Below, piece by piece: positions 58,716 to 64,000 of a DNA stretch of 64,000 nucleotides; position 1 is the first letter of the stretch, and each line of letters starts with the position of its first letter. Both the position numbers and the translations under genes were made by a program. The DNA comes from Larix kaempferi. Its lineage: Eukaryota > Streptophyta > Pinopsida > Pinales > Pinaceae. Where the stretch lies: contig BSBM01000179.1 of assembly GCA_027924585.1 (NCBI GenBank), forward strand, positions 12,748,501 through 12,812,500, read 5' to 3'. The notes under the pieces were generated by a model. The model was not told the DNA's origin. It searched no databases and saw nothing but the letters and a program-made list of their open reading frames with translations.

Positions 58716-61521
58716 CCTGGGAACTTCAGATTCTTCAATATCTTCAGTAGATATTTTTCTTTGAACTTCGTTGCTGGAACAAATGTTGTAGTCCTTCTTT
58801 TGTAGGTGATGGTACACGGTCTTTCCTACAAGTGAAATTCAATTGCATGATTAGAAAATTCTCATAGTTTTCAGAACAAAATCTTACTCATAAGAACATA
58901 TGTCATATAGTCATGCATATATCTTAGCCAATGCTTCAATACAACATTTATCCATATCTCGTATTCACACAGTAACTTTATAGATGCCTTCCATCTCTAC
59001 CAGAAAATTTGTTAAGAGTGTGCACAACTCCCAACATGTTAGCAAAGAGGTTTCATTTTAGATAAGTAGCAATGGAATGTTGTACAGTAACATAGGCCAC
59101 TTACCCATTACTTGCATATTAGTAGTATCTTGTTCATTAATGCAACTTTTCTAATATGCATAATACATATCCTAAATCTAGGAACACAAATATGTACATG
59201 AATGAACAACATCATTTAAGTAATAAGAAATGACAATTCAAATACTTATCTTTGTTTGCAGCGTGTTGGGTGGACTCCCTCTCAATCTTTGCTTCCTTGC
59301 AGGAACTACTGGAGTGAGCTCCCTCTTGATCTTTGCTTCTTGGATTACCTGTCCTTGAACTTATAGCCATCCTGGACCACTATGCATGCTTAAGTGTGCA
59401 TTATTGTGTTATCCTCAAGATCTCATACATAACCATACATACATTAGTATAATCTCAATACTATCAAAACATCATGAGTATAAATAATCTTAAATATGTA
59501 TGATCATGATCATTTCATACATCGGTAATAAGCGTTAGTATTCAAGGTTTCAGGGAAGACTTTTTTTACTCATGCATATTCTTATTTGACCATAGGACTC
59601 TTATGGTTAGTCATATCATCAATCAAAGTAAGAAACATAATATGCATACACCCTTGATTAATAAAACTTCTAACTTTCAAGAATAATCATTATCATTCAT
59701 GCAAAAGTATAAGATCCTAACACAAGGTAGGATTCTAAATTGATATAGGAAAAACATACCTAGATTTTCATGCTTGCTAGTTATGTCTAACATACCCAAA
59801 CAATGTCTTCTTGTTCTCTTCAATGACCTGTGCTAGTAACCTGCATACCTCATAAGTTAACCATTGTAGAATCAAAATATACATACCTCGTAAGTAGAGC
59901 TTCTATAATGGCTATGGATGAGTCTTTTTCTTCATGTCACCATGGTCATATGTTCTTGATCTAGAACTTGATTTGAACCTTCCATGTTAGCGGACAACAT
60001 CATCCTCATACAATACCACAGTGCATTAGTACAATCATAAATTTCATAACCTTAATCAATGAATGTCTTCTATCATTCGCATGCATTCATACTTTTACTA
60101 GGTGATAAGACAAGTCAAAAATTAATCAATATTGTACTAACCTCAATAATATGAAGACAAACATATCATAACCTTTATCATGAACATATTTCAAAAAACA
60201 TACCTGTATCTCCTCAAGTCATACCTGTTGAGATTGCTTGTAGCATTCTTATGTAAGGCCTTAGCCTCATCTCCCTTTGGAACTGGAACTTCTTCACTTA
60301 TGCAGGTGTCCAATTCATTCTTTTCTAGGATTAACCCAATCTAGTTTGATTTGCTGAAACTGAATCTGGAGCTGAATTAGGGTTTGTCAGAGAAACCCTA
60401 AAAATTCAAACTTTGAATTTCAAACTTCAGAATGGATGGAAATATGTGGCTTGCTGAGCTGATCAAGCTGGTATACTTCAATTTTGAAAAGTGCAAAAAA
60501 TGACCCCTCAAAATTGCCTTTAAAACTTTCGGATTCACTAGATAGGACCCCGAACTAGGGTTTGATAAAGCCCACTCTTCTGCCCAACCAAAAGGTTCAA
60601 TCCAAAGCTCTAAGCTTCGATTTTTCTTAGGAGCTTCCAACCATGGTCACAGACTTAAAAAATTCCAACTTTTGTAGAAGCCCTAATTTTCCACCTTTCT
60701 GATCAAAATCCTGAACTAGGGTTTGATCAAGCTCGACCTTCTACCCAACCAAAAAATTCGATCTTGGTCTTTAAATTTTGATTTTGATGAGGAGAATTCA
60801 GCTGTGGACTCTGATTCCAAAAATTTCAACTTTCTCCGAAGCCCGAAATTCCCATAGCAGTGACAAGCCAATAATAAAGGTGCTCAGAATCCAATTCTGT
60901 TTTGACAGAAATATGCACCTGATTGTTTCTAATGCATCTATGAAATTATGAATCCATAGGGTCTGAAACTTCGTCCTGTGGTATCCTGACCTGTCATCTT
61001 TCCAACCCCACAGGTCTGACCTCAATTGGATTCTCTGAGAGAGAGTTATGCCAAGTGTCATAACGTGACCTTTTTATGGGATAAATAGGAGAGCGAACTT
61101 GTACGGCATGCCACGTGTCATTGGTTCAACTTCAACCTTTGAAAAACTTACTTGATAAACTGCATTCCGTGCTCTTACTGTCAATTTTTACAGAATTTCA
61201 TTTGGATCTTCCTAGCCCAAGTTGTGACCTTTTTTCCTAGGTCACCTGTTTATGACTTCAAGATCTGGAAGAGGGAGAAACCCTAACTTGTACAGATCAT
61301 AAATCACAAAGTACAATGAATCAGATGCTGTGCTTCAGATAAAAGGTACATGGGGATGTTATCTACGACTTGTAGAATTTTCAGAACCTGAACCTTCATT
61401 AGAATGGATTTATAGTGAAAGTGCTACGATGACTGGTTTTTTCTATATTAAGCCGTAGCTTCCAATTTGTCGCAAGTGCAACAAGTCTCATAAATTCCAT
61501 ACCATGCCTTCCTTCAGGCTA
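58716..61521 (-). mobile_element. Copia 5' internal region without recognisable gag or integrase
   Basis: About 2.8 kb where gag, protease and integrase should be. No zinc knuckle, DSG protease motif or integrase HHCC/DDE motif is seen. A tandem duplication of about 161 bp is present (GAACTAGGGTTTGATAAAGC near 60553 and a copy near 60714). Frames at 60398-60640 and 60798-61061 are not recognised. Confidence 0.6.
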
Positions 61522-61533
61522 GCTCTGATACCA
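61522..61533 (-). other. Copia primer-binding site (initiator tRNA-Met)
   Basis: The minus strand reads TGGTATCAGAGC immediately after the LTR edge, a perfect iMet-type site. It fixes the orientation. Confidence 0.95.
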
Positions 61534-62170
61534 TGTTAGTTTTTCAGAATTTAATTCATTCTGATCTAGGATCTTAACTGAAAGAACAACATGTACATCA
61601 TATCAAGCATAAGAGACAAGAGACAAGAGACACAAAACATTTCACCGGGGAAAACCAAGAAGGTGAAAAACCCCGCAACTTCCTCAGAGATAGAATAAGC
61701 ATCAATACAAGGATCACAATGATCAAACCCAATAGATAGATAACTTCAGCAGCATTCTCCTCCTCCACTTGTGTGTACTCCTCCTCTCTCTCACTAATGC
61801 GAAGTGAGTGAATAATAGAATGTGTAAAATGAGAGAGACACACTCTCTATTTATACACTAACTTGACTTTCCCTTTACTCAACTAGGTCGGCCCCAACCT
61901 AACCACTTAACATAATGCTGAATGGGCCGACCACTCTAGGGTGGTCTAATAACCCTTTGACCCACATGACTCATAGAGGGCCGACCCCATCAAGGTGGTC
62001 TAATAACCCATCAAGTATAAGTTATGATACTTACAATATAACTTGTGACACTTGCAAGTACACATGATGACACTTCCAATCGGAGGAATAATACATCTCC
62101 GTTGGGGATACAATAAAGTACAAATGTAATATACAAGTGAATATCTTCCAAAGTTACAAATACATCAACA
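61534..62170 (-). repeat. Copia 5' LTR
   Basis: 637 bp, TGTTAGTTTTTCAG to AATACATCAACA, pairing with 55294-55930 with scattered substitutions. Confidence 0.95.
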
Positions 62171-63125
62171 ATATCGATGCATTAATTAGTATAGATGCAT
62201 AAGGTCGATGCTATCTAACTTAGTACATTACATATAGTTACAAATAGATAACATTGTGATAGCGCTTAGTAATAAGCCCTTGTTTAAATTTTAATATTAC
62301 GTAAAGAGTATTTGGAATGCAAAAATATATTAATCCAATACTTAGGACAAAAGAAGTAAAGAGACATAAGTATGATTTTTTTTATAAAAACATAACACTT
62401 TGAAAATATCAGTAGTATGCAAGACTTTATCCATTTTGTCCATAACTTGGTTTTCAAACCATATAAAAGTATGAGTGGCAAGTTAACACCTTGAAGTCGA
62501 TGATCGACACTAAGGAATATATCACCCTCGCACGAGCCTAGTACTCTATACACCTTTATATCAAAACTATTTCAAAGATAAGTACAACTCTTTTTACACA
62601 TTAAGGTATGCTTTAGTGGAATCTCTTCTTACTTGTAAATCTGCAATAGAATTTAGGAGCGTTAGCTATCAAATAGCTAAGTAAGCCTTGGGCATTCACA
62701 AGGACCCCTTCATTACAATGAGATGAACAATTAGTCTCTAGAATCAAATTTATAACATAGAACGGAAGTTGACAGTGTGCACTTTAAATAAAGAGTTAAT
62801 TCAAATATTAAACATTAAATACATCTTGGAAAACATTGTGCAAATAGAACATTAGGATATTAAATAACAATTAATGACATTACAACATCTAAGTAACTGT
62901 CTTATAGTGAGATAGAATAGAAGCAGTCACGACAAACATAGTCACGTATAAGTGTCGTAAACTTTTAATCACCGATGACCTTATTTAGATGTCATCATCA
63001 TTGAAATGACTTGTTAGTGTTTAGATATATTAAAACTAGCTTAAATAACACTTCCGCATAATAAATACAAGCATTTATTGTTATTTGAAAATTTTTAAAT
63101 TTTTGTGAAATTTTGGGATGTTACA
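62171..63125 (+). repeat. 3' part of a 5' LTR of a second gypsy element
   Basis: It ends AAATTTTGGGATGTTACA at 63125, directly before a primer site. The ending parallels element A's LTR (AAATTTTGGGTTCGTGACA on its own strand), so they are related. The LTR start is not identified; copia inserted into or near it. Confidence 0.55.
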
Positions 63126-63127
63126 TG

Positions 63128-63139
63128 TGGTATCAGAGC
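63128..63139 (+). other. Primer-binding site (initiator tRNA-Met) of second gypsy element
   Basis: TGGTATCAGAGC, two bases after the LTR end and about 120 bp before the gag ATG, in the plus orientation. Confidence 0.92.
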
Positions 63140-63260
63140 ACGGTTCAAACACTAGGCCCAAAGAGGCTCACTCGCGAAAGTAAAAATTTAGGAAAAAATT
63201 ACAAATTACTGATTTTATTTTTGTTTTCACTTTCAGCATTTTATAATCTAGTCTGCAGAT

Positions 63261-63995
63261 ATGGAAGGACCAGAAGAGTTGGCTAAGCACAGGTCCCTTA
63301 ATAACGAACAGAATAATAATGAACAAGGACACATTAATGCAGAAAATCTATTTGTCGAATTGAATGATAATTCATCTGAATTATTAAGGACAATAAAATA
63401 TTTAAAAATTGAGATAAAAACTATTAAAGAAGAAAATGAACGAATCCTGAAAGCTCAAGAGGAGCTGAATCAAATACTGCTAAATAATTTTCATAATAAC
63501 GACAAAGTTAAAGGAATAGAAAATAATGTGGAATCTGGAACTATGTCCTACCAACGTAATGATAGAAAGATAAAATTGACTAATTATGACAGCAGCTCAT
63601 CTCCTGATTTTGATGAAAAGGTATGTAAGAAAAAGCACAAGTATTCTAGTGACAGTAGTGACAGTGACTGCTACACTAAGAAAAAGAAGTACAAACCTTA
63701 CGAAGAAATGTCTGGCGAGTTTAAAAAGATCAAACCACCAACATTTAATGGAGAAACAAAAAAGAGTGAGACAACCGAAACATGGCTGTCCGGTATGAAT
63801 ACGTATTTCCAAATTTATAACTACTCAAGTCATCTAAAAACTAAAATGGCAATTTATAATCTGACTGGAAAAGCAGACATTTGGTGGCAAGATCCGAAAC
63901 GAGTAAAAGGTTTTAAAGATAAAAGTGTAAATTGGAGTAATTTTAAGAAATATTTTAAAAGAAATTTTCTGTCAAAACAGTATTATGAGAAATGA
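63261..63995 (+). pseudogene. Gypsy gag, 5' part, running off the window
   Basis: 244 codons from the first good ATG after the primer site. An N-terminal coiled coil (LLRTIKYLKIEIKTIKEENE) is followed by a Ser/Asp/Lys-rich linker. The gag capsid domain then follows: KPPTFNGETK, WLSGMNTYF, GKADIWWQDPKR, NWSNFKKYFKRNF, LSKQYYEK. A TGA at 63993 interrupts what in the family is usually a continuing frame, consistent with CGA to TGA decay. Alternatively, real translation stops here. Zinc knuckle and pol would lie beyond the window. Confidence 0.8.
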
Positions 63996-64000
63996 GCTAA

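Larger units (their letters stand above)
55294..62170 (-). mobile_element. Ty1/copia retrotransposon, defective
   Basis: 6.9 kb between two 637-bp LTRs, flanked by GTATC (55289-55293) and ATATC (62171-62175), a one-mismatch target duplication. It has an iMet primer site inside the right LTR and a purine tract (AAGAGGGAG, minus strand) inside the left. RT and RNase H in copia style are present, but gag, protease and integrase are not recognisable in the 2.8 kb upstream of RT. The LTRs are about 97% alike by eye. Confidence 0.9.

Noticed and set aside
1-64000. CRISPR arrays, rRNA genes, bacterial-type operons
   Set aside because: Plant nuclear sequence; no regularly spaced identical repeats with unique spacers and no rRNA-like stretch was seen.

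Overview
This is a repeat-dominated window of plant nuclear DNA. The only cellular gene I can support is an intact three-exon R2R3-MYB transcription factor of the subgroup-4 (MYB4-like repressor) type, on the minus strand at 20766-22010. Nearly everything else is retrotransposon sequence: long-LTR non-autonomous elements, three related Ty3/gypsy elements nested in one another, a Ty1/copia element, a LINE 3' end and the start of another gypsy element. The plant-type MYB, initiator-Met-type primer sites and very large nested LTR elements fit a large-genome seed plant. A gymnosperm seems likeliest to me, but that is inference and nothing here is decisive.

Layout. 1-8032: element A (minus), with 3.55 kb LTRs, a 2.1 kb internal region without retroviral genes and an iMet-type primer site. 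It lies next to 8033-15294, element B (minus): one LTR at 13986-15294, a degenerate primer site and about 6 kb of non-coding internal sequence with tandem repeats. 15295-20765 is AT-rich intergenic DNA. 20766-22010 is the MYB gene, with AC-type MYB-binding elements upstream. 23085-24270 is a 5'-truncated LINE (zinc-binding and RNase H parts). 24761-25132 is a 186-bp tandem duplication.

The core, 25412 to about 52122, is a three-element nest. Element 3 (oldest, minus) has its 3' LTR at 25412-26116 and internal sequence in blocks 26117-26589, 39615-41938 and 46717-52122. Element 1 (plus, 26590-39609, 13,020 bp, 1,400-bp LTRs, target duplication CTATT) split the end of element 3's third ORF. Element 2 (minus, 41939-46711, LTRs of 857 and 868 bp, imperfect target duplication AGAAT/AGACT) split the middle of the same ORF. 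When both insertions are ignored, element 3's translated ORF continues across both joins and aligns with the third ORF of element 1.

Elements 1-3 share LTR ends TGTTGG...CCAACA. Elements 1 and 2 also share a TGGTTC-type primer site. Element 1 carries gag with five tandem zinc knuckles and a pol with protease, reverse transcriptase, RNase H and integrase. A second gag-like domain lies between protease and reverse transcriptase. After a spacer containing a TATA box there is a third, about 900-codon ORF ending in a coiled coil. Element 3 has the same insertion between protease and RT, so it is a lineage feature. Element 2 is a deletion derivative in which gag is joined directly to the third-ORF coiled coil, with no pol.

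52140-55293 is unassigned. 55294-62170 is a copia element (minus) with identical-length 637-bp LTRs, an RT and a damaged RNase H, no recognisable gag or integrase, and a 3' tail of nested minisatellites. 63125 to the end is the LTR edge, iMet primer site and gag start of another gypsy element, running off the window. The retroelement ORFs are interrupted by stops, mostly TAG at former CAG codons, so most are pseudogenes.
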